A stretch of 46,042 bases of DNA from contig CAMDKM010000027.1 of the NCBI GenBank assembly GCA_945900965.1, positions 1 to 46,042 of the forward strand, read 5' to 3'. The notes under the pieces are model-generated. The model was given only the letters and a program-made list of their open reading frames with translations. It made no database searches and had not been told where the DNA came from. Position 1 is the stretch's first letter; every line of letters starts with the position of its first letter. Position numbers and translations under genes: made by a program. Source of the DNA: Bordetella parapertussis (GTDB lineage Bacteria > Pseudomonadota > Gammaproteobacteria > Burkholderiales > JACQAP01). Below are positions 36,471 to 45,106 of the stretch, one piece after another.

Positions 36471-36508
36471 CCAAAGGACTGGGCTGCCCGGCTTCGTCCC
36501 GCCTTTGG
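36471..36508. other. Hairpin in the gap upstream of gspF
   Basis: The 349-bp gap 36203-36551 between copA and the secretion operon holds no gene. Near its end CCAAAGG (36471-36477) pairs with CCTTTGG (36502-36508) in the expected leader of the operon. The region 36390-36460 is AT-rich and may hold the promoter (TATTCT at 36399-36404), but no good -35 is seen. Confidence 0.35.
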
Positions 36509-36551
36509 CAAGTCAGCTCAAACACCCACATGCGGCATCGATAGCATTCAC

Positions 36552-37742
36552 ATGAAATTCCAGATCAAGGCGCTGCGCGATGCCTCCCATGTCGTTTCGG
36601 TGATGTTGGAGGCCGAGGACGAAAATGATGCCGCGCGGCAGGCACGTGCCAGCGGGCTCGAAGTGCTGTCTCTTGCACGCGCAGCGTCGTGGCGATTCAA
36701 CTTGTTCGCCCGCCGGCCACATTTTCCGCTGGGCTTGTTCGCGCAGGAGTTGCTGTCTCTCCTGGAGGCCGGCCTGACTCTGGTCGAAGCCATCGAGGGT
36801 CTGGCGGAAAAGGAGGGCGCGGGTCCGACCCGCAGTACTTTTGATCATCTGGTAACGCAACTTCGGCAGGGGCGTACCTTGTCTCAGGCAATGCACGACT
36901 TACCGGAAGTTTTTCCCTCGTTATTCGTCGCCACGGTGCGCGCCACGGAACGCACCGGCGATCTGGCGGATGCCTTGCGACGGTATATCGCCTATCAGGC
37001 GCAGATTGAAATTGTGCGCAAGAAGATCGTCAGTGCATCGATCTATCCGCTGATGCTGCTCGGAGTGGGCATGCTGGTGGTGCTGTTCCTGCTTGGTTAC
37101 GTGGTGCCAAAGTTCAGTCACGTGTACGAAGACATACAAGGCAACCTGCCGCTGCTTTCGCGGATGCTTCTGAATGTGGGCCGGTTTCTGGATGAAAATG
37201 GGGTCTACGTCGGTGTGGCCTTGCTGGGAACCTGTTTCGCCTTCGTGCGGCTGCTGATGTTGCCGGGCACGCGGCGCTGGATAGGCACGCGTCTGTGGGC
37301 GATCCCGGCGATTGGCACGCGCATGCGCCTTTATCAATTGGCGCGTTTTTATCGCACGCTGGGCATGTTGTTGCGCGGGGGTACACCGGTCGTGACGGCG
37401 CTGGATATGTCCGCCGGCTTGTTGTCCCCGATACTGCGTGCGCGCATGGCCCTGGCAGCGCAGGCAATCCGGGAAGGCCGGCCCATATCGGAGGCGATGT
37501 TCGCCAACGATCTCACCACCCCGGTGGCGCTGCGGATGCTGCGGGTGGGCGAACGCAGCGGCCGCATGGACGACATGATGGAGCGTATCGCCTCATTTTA
37601 TGACGAGGAAATTTCGCGCTGGGTGGACTGGTTCACGCGCCTGTTCGAGCCGCTTTTAATGGCATTTATCGGCGTGGTTATCGGCGGTATTGTGATATTG
37701 ATGTATCTTCCCGTGTTCGAACTGGCCGGGAGTATTCAGTGA
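36552..37742 (+). CDS. gspF: GspF/PilC-like inner-membrane platform protein
   Basis: 396 residues. Two T2SSF domains (about 60-190 and 265-390), each with ERTGDLADALRR or ERSGRMDDMMER-type motifs, and three membrane helices (about 165-190, 215-240 and 365-390). It forms the membrane platform on which the ATPase acts. First gene of the operon; it overlaps the ATPase gene as GTGA. Confidence 0.92.
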   Translation: MKFQIKALRDASHVVSVMLEAEDENDAARQARASGLEVLSLARAASWRFNLFARRPHFPLGLFAQELLSLLEAGLTLVEAIEGLAEKEGAGPTRSTFDHLVTQLRQGRTLSQAMHDLPEVFPSLFVATVRATERTGDLADALRRYIAYQAQIEIVRKKIVSASIYPLMLLGVGMLVVLFLLGYVVPKFSHVYEDIQGNLPLLSRMLLNVGRFLDENGVYVGVALLGTCFAFVRLLMLPGTRRWIGTRLWAIPAIGTRMRLYQLARFYRTLGMLLRGGTPVVTALDMSAGLLSPILRARMALAAQAIREGRPISEAMFANDLTTPVALRMLRVGERSGRMDDMMERIASFYDEEISRWVDWFTRLFEPLLMAFIGVVIGGIVILMYLPVFELAGSIQ

Positions 37743-39439
37743 ACGCGGTCAACGATTTCAATGCCCCCGTCGAACATCGGCTCAATGCCGCCACTCTAGC
37801 TTTGGCGCGCCAGGAGGCCGAGCGCAGCCGGCGCAAACTGATCGAAGTGCTGGAGGAACAGTCCGGGTTAAGCGCCGACGAATTCATCCGTGCCTTGGGG
37901 GAACTGCTGCACTTGCCTGTGTTGCCGATGCAGCGCTTGCACGAACTGACCCCGGCTTTCGACGTGTTGCCGTTTAACGAGGTGTCCCAGCGCGATTGTG
38001 TGGCTTTGCGCAATGAGGCCGGCGAATTGCTGGTGGCGCTGGGCGATCCGTTCGCGCTCGAATTGCAGTCCTGGATTCAGGAGCGTGTTGGCGCGCCCTT
38101 CGAATTCTGGCTTGCCCACCGCAACGATATCGGCGCCCAACTTGCCCGGGTGGAAGAGGGCATGAGGGCGATGGACGAAGTGGTGCCTGCCGAAGCGGAC
38201 TTGCAAGGCGGCGATCGCAATGTCGAGGATTTGTCGTTGAAGACCATCAGCAGCCACTCGAGTCAGGTGGTGAGGGTGGTGAACTCAACCTTGTACGACG
38301 CACTCAAAACCGGTGCGAGCGATGTCCATCTGGAGTCCACCGGAACCGGTCTGGCGATCAAGTATCGTATCGACGGGGTGTTGACCTCGGTCAGCACCGC
38401 GCCGGGGGCGGATCTGGCGGAGCGGGTCATTTCGCGCGTCAAGGTCATGGCGGAACTCGACATCGCCGAACGTCGCGTGCCCCAGGATGGTCGCTTCAAG
38501 GTATCGGTGAAAGGCCGCGAAGTGGATTTGCGCGTTTCCATCATGCCTTCGATCTTTGGCGAAGATGCGGTGTTGCGCATACTCGACAAACAGGCGCTGT
38601 CCGATGAATTCAAGGGCTTGCGGCTGGATGCGCTGGGCATCGATGCCGACACCATGGCCTGGCTGCGCAAACTGGCAAACGAACCCTACGGAATGCTTCT
38701 GGTCACCGGGCCAACCGGCAGTGGCAAGACCACGACGCTGTATTCCATACTGTCGGAAATTCACCGCGGGCAGGACAAAATCATCACCATCGAAGACCCG
38801 GTGGAATACCAGATCCCCGGCATTCTGCAAATTCCGGTGAACGAAAAGAAGGGCTTGACCTTCGCGCGTGGGCTGCGTTCGATCCTGCGCCACGACCCTG
38901 ACAAGATCATGGTGGGCGAAATTCGCGATGCGGAGACGGCGCAGATTGCCATCCAATCCGCGCTCACCGGGCATCTGGTATTCACCACGGTGCATGCCAA
39001 CAACGTATTTGATGTCATCGGCCGCTTCCTGCACATGGGAGTGGATCCCTACAGCTTTGTCTCCGCGCTCAACGGTGTGATGGCGCAGCGCCTGGTGCGG
39101 GTAAATTGCCTCCATTGCAGCGTCGAGAGCCGACCGGATGCGTCGTTGCTCGCCGCGTCCGGGTTGACGGCGGAGGCAGTGCGCGATTTTCAGTTCAAGG
39201 CCGGCCGTGGCTGCGGGCAGTGCCGCGGCTCGGGATATCGCGGCCGCAAGGCGATTGCCGAGACCATGCTGCTCAACGACGAATTGCGCGAGTTGATTGT
39301 TGCGCGTCAGCCGGCACGCGTGATCAAGGAAGCGGCGCGAAAACTAGGCACGCGCGATTTGCGCGATGCGGCGCTTAGTCTGGTCAAAGGCGGCGAAACG
39401 ACACTGACGGAGATCAATCGTGTTACCTTCGTGGCGTGA
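37739..39439 (+). CDS. gspE: GspE/PilB-like assembly ATPase
   Basis: 566 residues, GTG start overlapping the previous stop. It has the N-terminal GspE_N domain (about 30-150), Walker A GPTGSGKTT, the Asp box after the Walker A, Walker B KIMVGEIRDAET, and the zinc-binding tetracysteine region CLHC ... CGQC typical of secretion ATPases. It powers pseudopilus assembly in the cytoplasm. Confidence 0.94.
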   Translation: MNAVNDFNAPVEHRLNAATLALARQEAERSRRKLIEVLEEQSGLSADEFIRALGELLHLPVLPMQRLHELTPAFDVLPFNEVSQRDCVALRNEAGELLVALGDPFALELQSWIQERVGAPFEFWLAHRNDIGAQLARVEEGMRAMDEVVPAEADLQGGDRNVEDLSLKTISSHSSQVVRVVNSTLYDALKTGASDVHLESTGTGLAIKYRIDGVLTSVSTAPGADLAERVISRVKVMAELDIAERRVPQDGRFKVSVKGREVDLRVSIMPSIFGEDAVLRILDKQALSDEFKGLRLDALGIDADTMAWLRKLANEPYGMLLVTGPTGSGKTTTLYSILSEIHRGQDKIITIEDPVEYQIPGILQIPVNEKKGLTFARGLRSILRHDPDKIMVGEIRDAETAQIAIQSALTGHLVFTTVHANNVFDVIGRFLHMGVDPYSFVSALNGVMAQRLVRVNCLHCSVESRPDASLLAASGLTAEAVRDFQFKAGRGCGQCRGSGYRGRKAIAETMLLNDELRELIVARQPARVIKEAARKLGTRDLRDAALSLVKGGETTLTEINRVTFVA

Positions 39440-40217
39440 CCGGGTTCGAATCAGATTGTCACCCACGCAGGTGGAGGTGTTGCGCTATTCGCGCGGCTGG
39501 CGGCCCACGCAGGTCGAACACAAGGTCATTCCCTGCCATGAGACGGCGGAGCGCGCCGAGACTTCGCGCCCCGCATGGGCGCCGGCAGTGGAAACGCTGC
39601 GCGAGTTCCTCGTCAATGCCCATCCGCGTCGCGCCAGCGCGGACGTGATTTTGTCCAACCTTTACGTGCGATACGTCCTGGTACCCTGGAGTGCAGCGCT
39701 TGTCACGGAGCAGGAACAGCTTGCGTTCGCGCGGGCGCGATTCGTGAAGATGTACGGAGAGGCGGCACAGGGCTGGATGCTGCGCTTGTCGAGCAGCGTC
39801 GCCGGATCGGACCGGGTGGCAGCCGGGGTGGAGGGAGCTCTGCTAGAGTCATTGACAACGCTGCTGCACAAGTCGCCCTTCGCATTAACATCGATTCAAC
39901 CGCAACTCATGGCCTGGTTTAATGCCGCGCGCAAGACCATCGGTCCGGACGCGTGGCTGGCTGTTGCGGAGCCCGGAAGGATATTGCTCGGTCTGGTGCG
40001 AGGCGGGCGCTGGATGACATTGCGCAGCCGGCCCTTGAACAGCGAGACTGTTGCCCTGGGAGAATTGTTGGAACAGGAGCGGCTGATGTCCGGGATAGAG
40101 CAGGGCGGCGAAAAAATCTGTCTGCGCGTGATGCCGGGTGTGCAATTCGATACGTCGGGGCTGCGGGTCCAGAGCTTTTCCGGGCCCGATGCGGCTCTGG
40201 AAATAAGTGCATCGTGA
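39420..40217 (+). CDS. GspL/PilM-like cytoplasmic protein
   Basis: 265 residues, GTG start 20 bp inside the end of gspE. Sequence similarity is weak, but the start (VRIRLSPTQVEVLRYSRG), the overall pattern of an actin-like fold and the place between the ATPase and an N-like gene fit the PilM/GspL role of linking ATPase to the inner-membrane complex. There is no membrane segment. Called mainly from context. Confidence 0.6.
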   Translation: MLPSWRDRVRIRLSPTQVEVLRYSRGWRPTQVEHKVIPCHETAERAETSRPAWAPAVETLREFLVNAHPRRASADVILSNLYVRYVLVPWSAALVTEQEQLAFARARFVKMYGEAAQGWMLRLSSSVAGSDRVAAGVEGALLESLTTLLHKSPFALTSIQPQLMAWFNAARKTIGPDAWLAVAEPGRILLGLVRGGRWMTLRSRPLNSETVALGELLEQERLMSGIEQGGEKICLRVMPGVQFDTSGLRVQSFSGPDAALEISAS

Positions 40218-40744
40218 CGCGGGCTCTGGATCTTGATTTCCTTGCGACTGGCCGGCGAAGGCGCTGGCTGGGGATAGGGCTGTTGGCCCTTGCTGCCATC
40301 GCCTGCGCCAAACTCGTGGATATTCAAGACCAATCGCAGCGTGCCATCGAACAAATGGAAACCCGCTTGACGAGTGGCGAACGTCGCCTGCGCGGCACTG
40401 ACGCCCAGGCACCAAAAATTGCGGATGCCACAGTCCAGGAAATTCGCGCAGTCAATCAGGTTATCGATCAAATCACGCTGCCATGGGATCGCCTGTTTCT
40501 CGCCCTGGAGTCGGCTTCGAATGCCAGGGTCGCGCTTCTCGGTATTTCACCGGACCGCGGCGGAGGCATGGTGGAGCTCAGTGCCGAGGCAATGGATTCC
40601 GAGGCCATGTTCGATTATGTGAAACGTTTGCAAGCCTCGCCCTCTCTTACGCGGGTGTATCTTCTCAATCATCTAGTCAACGTCAAGGATTCCCTGCGCA
40701 CGGTGCGCTTCACGGTCAGTGCCTCATGGATAGAAAAAATTTAG
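40214..40744 (+). CDS. PilN-like inner-membrane protein
   Basis: 176 residues, GTG start overlapping the previous stop (GTGA). A single membrane helix (about 17-35) near the N-terminus, a coiled-coil segment rich in Glu and Gln, then a small alpha-beta domain. This is the layout of PilN and of the periplasmic part of GspL. Confidence 0.68.
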   Translation: MTRALDLDFLATGRRRRWLGIGLLALAAIACAKLVDIQDQSQRAIEQMETRLTSGERRLRGTDAQAPKIADATVQEIRAVNQVIDQITLPWDRLFLALESASNARVALLGISPDRGGGMVELSAEAMDSEAMFDYVKRLQASPSLTRVYLLNHLVNVKDSLRTVRFTVSASWIEKI

Positions 40745-41295
40745 CCCTGGTCGGTTGGATGTTGCGTCGCCTGGCACGCGGGAAGGACTGGACCGTGTTC
40801 CTGGCGCTGGCGCTGATTGTGTTCGACGTCGGGTTCTATTTTTCCTCCGTGGCGCCGGTACGACAGGAAGCGTCGCGGCTCCACGAAGAGGTATCGAATC
40901 TGGCTTCCGCACCGAACAGGCCAACGGTACATGCGTTGGCGGTGGATTCCGGCGACTCGCTGGCGGACCTTGCCGCCTTTTATGCCACGCTGGCGCGCCC
41001 CGCCGAGGCACCGGAATTATTACGCAAGCTGCACCGCTCGGCGCAGGCGCACGGACTGACGCTGGAACGCGGCGAATACCGGCCGGTTCCCGATCCGGGT
41101 GGCAAATTGACCCGTTATCAGATTCTGCTACCGACCCGCGGCAGCTACCAGGAGGTGCGCCGCTTTCTCGCGAAAGCGGGCCGCGAGATTCCGGGATTGT
41201 CCCTCGACGGCGTGGGCTTTCAGCGCGACAAGATCGGCGATGGTGCATTGAGGGCACAAATGAAGTTCACCTTGTTTTTGAGCGTGCAAGGATGA
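40726..41295 (+). CDS. PilO/GspM-like inner-membrane protein
   Basis: 189 residues, ATG 40726 inside the previous gene (19-bp overlap). One helix (about 25-42), a coiled coil, then a ferredoxin-like domain with YQILLPTRGSYQEVRRFLAK, a pattern seen in PilO and GspM. It is expected to pair with the PilN-like protein. Confidence 0.65.
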   Translation: MDRKNLALVGWMLRRLARGKDWTVFLALALIVFDVGFYFSSVAPVRQEASRLHEEVSNLASAPNRPTVHALAVDSGDSLADLAAFYATLARPAEAPELLRKLHRSAQAHGLTLERGEYRPVPDPGGKLTRYQILLPTRGSYQEVRRFLAKAGREIPGLSLDGVGFQRDKIGDGALRAQMKFTLFLSVQG

Positions 41296-41843
41296 CAAAC
41301 CGTCGGTGGTTGACGATGTTGACCTTGCTGTCGACGGCCACTGTGGCCACCGCTGCGTTGGTACAGGAATCAGGAAGGAAAAGAGACGTTGGCATTGTCG
41401 AGCCGCCGGCGCAGCTGCTGCGGGTGGCGGAGCGCAGTGAAAAACCCGCGCCTCCCGATCGAGTGCATTTGGACAAGTTGCGCGACCGCGACGCGGATCC
41501 GGCGACCGGAGACGCTTTCGGCACGCGCGGCTGGAGCAAGCCGGTGCCCCGGGCTCCCCTTAAACCGCCGGCTGCCGTGGCAGTACCCGTGGCGCCAGCG
41601 GCGCCTTCACCGGTGGCGCCGCCGCCGAGCGCGCCCGCGCTGCCGTTCTCATACCTGGGCAAACTGTTGTCCGAGGAAATCAATGCCGTGTTTCTCGCCC
41701 TGGGAGAGCGCAATCTCGTGGTACGCGAAGGAGAGGTGATCGAATCGACTTATCGTGTCGACCAGATCTCGGAGACGCAGTTGAAATTCACTCATCTGCC
41801 TACTGGAGCGCAGCAATCGTTATTCATCGGGGAGGCGAAGTGA
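41292..41843 (+). CDS. PilP/GspC-like periplasmic connector
   Basis: 183 residues, ATGA overlap with the gene before. An N-terminal signal anchor, a linker of Pro/Ala repeats (about 92-118, APAAPSPVAPPPSAP), and a small C-terminal beta domain starting FSYLGKLLSEE and ending LFIGEAK. The layout is that of PilP or GspC, which connect inner-membrane proteins to the secretin. In some genome annotations this position in the operon carries an unhelpful 'translation initiation factor' label, which I would not trust. Confidence 0.62.
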   Translation: MTNRRWLTMLTLLSTATVATAALVQESGRKRDVGIVEPPAQLLRVAERSEKPAPPDRVHLDKLRDRDADPATGDAFGTRGWSKPVPRAPLKPPAAVAVPVAPAAPSPVAPPPSAPALPFSYLGKLLSEEINAVFLALGERNLVVREGEVIESTYRVDQISETQLKFTHLPTGAQQSLFIGEAK

Positions 41844-44017
41844 AATACTCAGTGTTTTTTTCAATACTACTACTGCTCGGCTGCGCAACCGATCAATCGT
41901 TCCTGCGGGCGACTCAAATGGTCGAGGAGGGCCACGTCGAAGAAGGCTTGCAGAAAATGGACGCGATGTCCAAAGCCAATCCGAACAAAATCGGATATCG
42001 CGCGGCCCACCGCCGCGAGCGCGACAAATACCTCAACCAATTGCTCGCTCAGGGCGATAAGCAGCGGCTGCAGGGCAAACCGGAGGATGCGGAGCCGTTT
42101 TATCAGCGGGTCATTAAGCTCGACGCCGGCAACCCGCGGGCCTTGGCGGGGCTGGCCGCCGCACAGACCGAGACTCGCCATCGGCGGATCATTGCCGAGG
42201 CCAAGGCAGCGATGGAGGCGGGCAGCCTAGACGGGGCGCAGGAAAAGCTTCGAGCGGTTTTGGCGGAAAATCCCGGCCACCGGGAAGCACGGGCCCTGGC
42301 ACGCAGCATCGATGAGCAGAAGACCCATGCGGTTGCGGCGCCGGCCATCCTGAAGAGCGCGCTACGCAAGCCGGTGACACTGGAGTTTCGCGATGCATCG
42401 CTGAAAAGCGTCTTCGAGGTATTGTCGAAGACATCCGGGATAAATTTCGTCTTCGACAGAGACGTGCGTCCCGACCTCAAAGTCACCATCTATGTGCGCG
42501 GCACAACGATCGAGGATGCGATCCAGTTTCTGATTGCCACCAACCAGCTCGAGAAAAAAGTACTCAACGAGAACACGGTGCTTGTCTATCCGAACCTGCC
42601 GAACAAGGCGAGGGAATATCAGGAACTGATGGTGAAGAGTTTTTATCTTGCCAATGCCGATGTGAAGCAGACGCTGAACCTGATCAAGACGGTGGTGAAA
42701 ACCCGCGACGTCTTTATCGACGAGCGGCTTAACCTGCTGGTGATGAGGGATACCCCGGAAGCAATCCGGCTGGCAGAGAAACTGATTGCCGCCCAGGATC
42801 TTGCGGAACCCGAGGTGATGCTGGAGATGGAGGTGCTGGAAATCGGGCGCAGCCGTTTGCAGGAGCTTGGTATTCGTTTTCCGAGTCAGGTGGCTTTGGG
42901 CGTCCAGGGGGCGGCGGGTGTGCCGGGCCAGGCGACCCTCAGGGAATTGCAGAATTTCAACTCGAGCCTGGTACCGGTGTCGATTACCGATCCCGCGCTG
43001 TTGATCAACATGCGCAAGCAGGATGGCGATACCAATATTCTTGCCAACCCGCGCATCCGGGTGAAGAACCGCGAAAAAGCCAAGATTCACATCGGCGACA
43101 AGTTGCCGGTCATCACAACAACCTCCACCGCCAATGTGGGGGTATCCGAATCGGTGGTATATCTCGATGTGGGCCTGAAGCTCGATATCGAGCCGAATAT
43201 TTACCTGGAGGACGAGGTTTCCATGAAGGTGGGCCTCGAAGTCAGCAATATCATTCAGGAAATCAAGAGCGCAAATGGCACCTTGACCTACCGCCTTGGG
43301 TCTCGCAATACCTCAACCGTCTTGCGTCTCAAAAACGGTGAAACCCAGGTGCTGGCCGGGTTGATTCAGGACGAGGAACGCAATACCGCGGACAAGGTGC
43401 CGGGATTGGGAGACTTGCCGATCCTTGGCCGGTTATTCGGCAGCCGCAAAGACGAGCGCAACAAGACTGAAATCGTGCTGCTGATTACTCCCTATGTGGT
43501 GCGCAACCTCGACCGGCCGCCCGCCAGTGTGCTGGAATTTGCGTCCGGAACGGAGGGCAGTATCGGCGCCGCGCCGCTACGATTATCGGGAGGGGTGCCG
43601 ATGCCATCCGCAATTGTTTCCCCGCAGTCTGTTGCTGCCATCGAAACGCCGTCGAGGGTTGAAGCGCCACCTGGTGCGCCGGGCAACGTGTCGCTGCTGA
43701 TCTCCGCGCCCTTGCAGGTTCAGGCGGGACGCGAATTCGCGGTGGCCGTGTCGGTTCCGCCCGGGGTGGCGGGTACCGTTCAAGCCGACTTGAATTACGA
43801 CAGCGCCCGGCTCAGGGCTGTTGGCGTGCCCGAGTCCGCGACGGTGGGAAGTATTTCCCTGCAAATTTCCGGGACATCCATTGTCAGGTTCCGGGCGATA
43901 GAGGGCCAGAGTGGTACGGCGAAGGTTACGCTTTCCAATGTGGCCGCGGTGGGTCCAGGCGGCAGCCGTCTCTCCGTTTCGGCACCGGGGGCGGTGGATA
44001 TCAGTATTGTTCCGTGA
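41840..44017 (+). CDS. gspD: Secretin lipoprotein (GspD/MshL/PilQ-like) with an extra C-terminal domain
   Basis: 725 residues, GTG start overlapping the previous gene, GGGGAGG upstream. The lipobox LLLLGCA gives a lipid anchor, so no separate pilotin may be needed. Domains in order: TPR-like segment (about 25-150), an STN/N0-like part (about 175-235), N1-type secretin domain (about 250-310), the secretin barrel (about 325-560, including VPGLGDLPILGRLFGS and LLITPYVVRN), then a Ser/Pro-rich linker and a 105-residue beta-rich domain that resembles a cohesin-type fold (SVPPGVAGTVQADLNYDSAR). The last domain is not part of ordinary T2SS secretins. Confidence 0.88.
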   Translation: MKYSVFFSILLLLGCATDQSFLRATQMVEEGHVEEGLQKMDAMSKANPNKIGYRAAHRRERDKYLNQLLAQGDKQRLQGKPEDAEPFYQRVIKLDAGNPRALAGLAAAQTETRHRRIIAEAKAAMEAGSLDGAQEKLRAVLAENPGHREARALARSIDEQKTHAVAAPAILKSALRKPVTLEFRDASLKSVFEVLSKTSGINFVFDRDVRPDLKVTIYVRGTTIEDAIQFLIATNQLEKKVLNENTVLVYPNLPNKAREYQELMVKSFYLANADVKQTLNLIKTVVKTRDVFIDERLNLLVMRDTPEAIRLAEKLIAAQDLAEPEVMLEMEVLEIGRSRLQELGIRFPSQVALGVQGAAGVPGQATLRELQNFNSSLVPVSITDPALLINMRKQDGDTNILANPRIRVKNREKAKIHIGDKLPVITTTSTANVGVSESVVYLDVGLKLDIEPNIYLEDEVSMKVGLEVSNIIQEIKSANGTLTYRLGSRNTSTVLRLKNGETQVLAGLIQDEERNTADKVPGLGDLPILGRLFGSRKDERNKTEIVLLITPYVVRNLDRPPASVLEFASGTEGSIGAAPLRLSGGVPMPSAIVSPQSVAAIETPSRVEAPPGAPGNVSLLISAPLQVQAGREFAVAVSVPPGVAGTVQADLNYDSARLRAVGVPESATVGSISLQISGTSIVRFRAIEGQSGTAKVTLSNVAAVGPGGSRLSVSAPGAVDISIVP

Positions 44018-44172
44018 GGCGTGAGGCGTGAGACGGTAGGGGTGAGGCGTGAGGAGTGATGCGTGAGGGGTAATAACGTGAGGGATGTGCAACTTACTGC
44101 GTATGGCGAGAAGGGCCGTGGGCGGTTCGATGCCATCATTTCGCCTCACGCCTCACGCCTCGCGCCTCACGG
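44015..44172. repeat. Inverted heptamer arrays (GTGAGGC / GCCTCAC) at pseudopilin 1
   Basis: The left arm 44015-44084 is made of GTGAGGC-type units; the right arm 44141-44172 of CGCCTCA-type units. The right arm encodes the end of the pseudopilin leader peptide and stops at the cleavage glycine. Confidence 0.85.
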
Positions 44173-44626
44173 CTTCACTTTAATTGAGCTCATGATCACA
44201 GTCGCGATCGTGGCCATTCTTGCCTCGGCGGTCTATCCGCTGACTCAGATTGCGGCCCAACGCGGCAAGGAACAGGAACTGCGGGTCGCGTTGCGGCATA
44301 TTCGCGAAGCGATCGATGCCTATAAACAACTGGCCGATGAAGGGAGAATTGCCAGACAGGCCGACGAATCCGGCTATCCGCCCGAACTGGGTCTGCTCGC
44401 CGAAGGAGTGGAAGACATCAAATCGCCGCAGAAAAAAATGATCTACTTGCTTCGCCGGGTGCCGCGCGATCCGTTCGCATCTGCCGAACTCTCCGCCGTG
44501 GATACCTGGGGCAAGCGCAGCTACGAAAGTCCGCCGGACGACCCAAAGGAAGGCGAAGACGTGTTCGACGTGTATTCGAAATCCGATGCCGTCGGCCTGA
44601 ACGGAATGCCGTACCGGGAGTGGTAA
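44063..44626 (+). CDS. GspG-like pseudopilin 1
   Basis: 187 residues. The prepilin cleavage site is G^FTLIELM, with Glu5 present, followed by a hydrophobic helix. The C-terminal half has a GspG-like acidic calcium-type loop (YESPPDDPKEGEDVFDVYS). The leader is unusually long (about 37 residues) and is made of repeat-encoded SPHASRLAPH; start candidates are GTG 44063, 44078 and 44087. The start is therefore uncertain. It probably forms the main pseudopilus rod. Confidence 0.82.
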   Translation: MRGNNVRDVQLTAYGEKGRGRFDAIISPHASRLAPHGFTLIELMITVAIVAILASAVYPLTQIAAQRGKEQELRVALRHIREAIDAYKQLADEGRIARQADESGYPPELGLLAEGVEDIKSPQKKMIYLLRRVPRDPFASAELSAVDTWGKRSYESPPDDPKEGEDVFDVYSKSDAVGLNGMPYREW

Positions 44627-45106
44627 TTGGCGAACAGTGATCGGTTATCGGTGAACGGTGAACGGATAAATGCCTCATGTCCGATTCGGGGGGCGCCACG
44701 CAGATTTTTCCGATCACCGATCACCGTTCACTGTTCACCGGGCTACGGCTTTACGCTGGTCGAACTGTTGATCGTCATGGCCATCATTGCCTTGTTGCTG
44801 ACCGTCGCGGTACCGCGTTATTACCATAGTGTGGACAGGGCGCGGGAGGCCGTGCTCAAGCAAGACCTCGCGCAAATGCGCGACGCGATCGACAAATACC
44901 ACGGCGACCGGGGTCGTTATCCGGATTCTCTGGAAGACCTGGTCACCCGGAAATATCTGCGCAAAATTCCCCTAGATCCGATCACCGAAAGCGCTACGAG
45001 CTGGATCGCAATATCCCCCGCGGAAGCCGACAAAGGCAATGTGTTCGATGTCAAAAGCGGCGCGACGGGAACTGCAATCGACGGAACGTCCTACGCGGAC
45101 TGGTAG
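44627..45106 (+). CDS. GspG-like pseudopilin 2
   Basis: 159 residues, start TTG 44627 directly after the previous stop; GTG 44651 is an alternative. Cleavage site G^FTLVELL with Glu5. The mature part has the GspG pattern RDAIDKYHGDRGRYPDSLEDL and a C-terminus YADW. The leader (about 41 residues) is again encoded by inverted heptamer arrays (ATCACCG/GTTCACC units). Confidence 0.82.
   Translation: MANSDRLSVNGERINASCPIRGAPRRFFRSPITVHCSPGYGFTLVELLIVMAIIALLLTVAVPRYYHSVDRAREAVLKQDLAQMRDAIDKYHGDRGRYPDSLEDLVTRKYLRKIPLDPITESATSWIAISPAEADKGNVFDVKSGATGTAIDGTSYADW
44630..44739. repeat. Inverted heptamer arrays (GGTGAAC / GTTCACC) at pseudopilin 2
   Basis: The left arm 44630-44669 contains GTGATCGG/GTGAACGG units; the right arm 44710-44739 is the complement, CCGATCA and CCGTTCA type. 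About 40 bp lie between. The right arm ends a few bases before the codon for the cleavage glycine. Confidence 0.8.
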
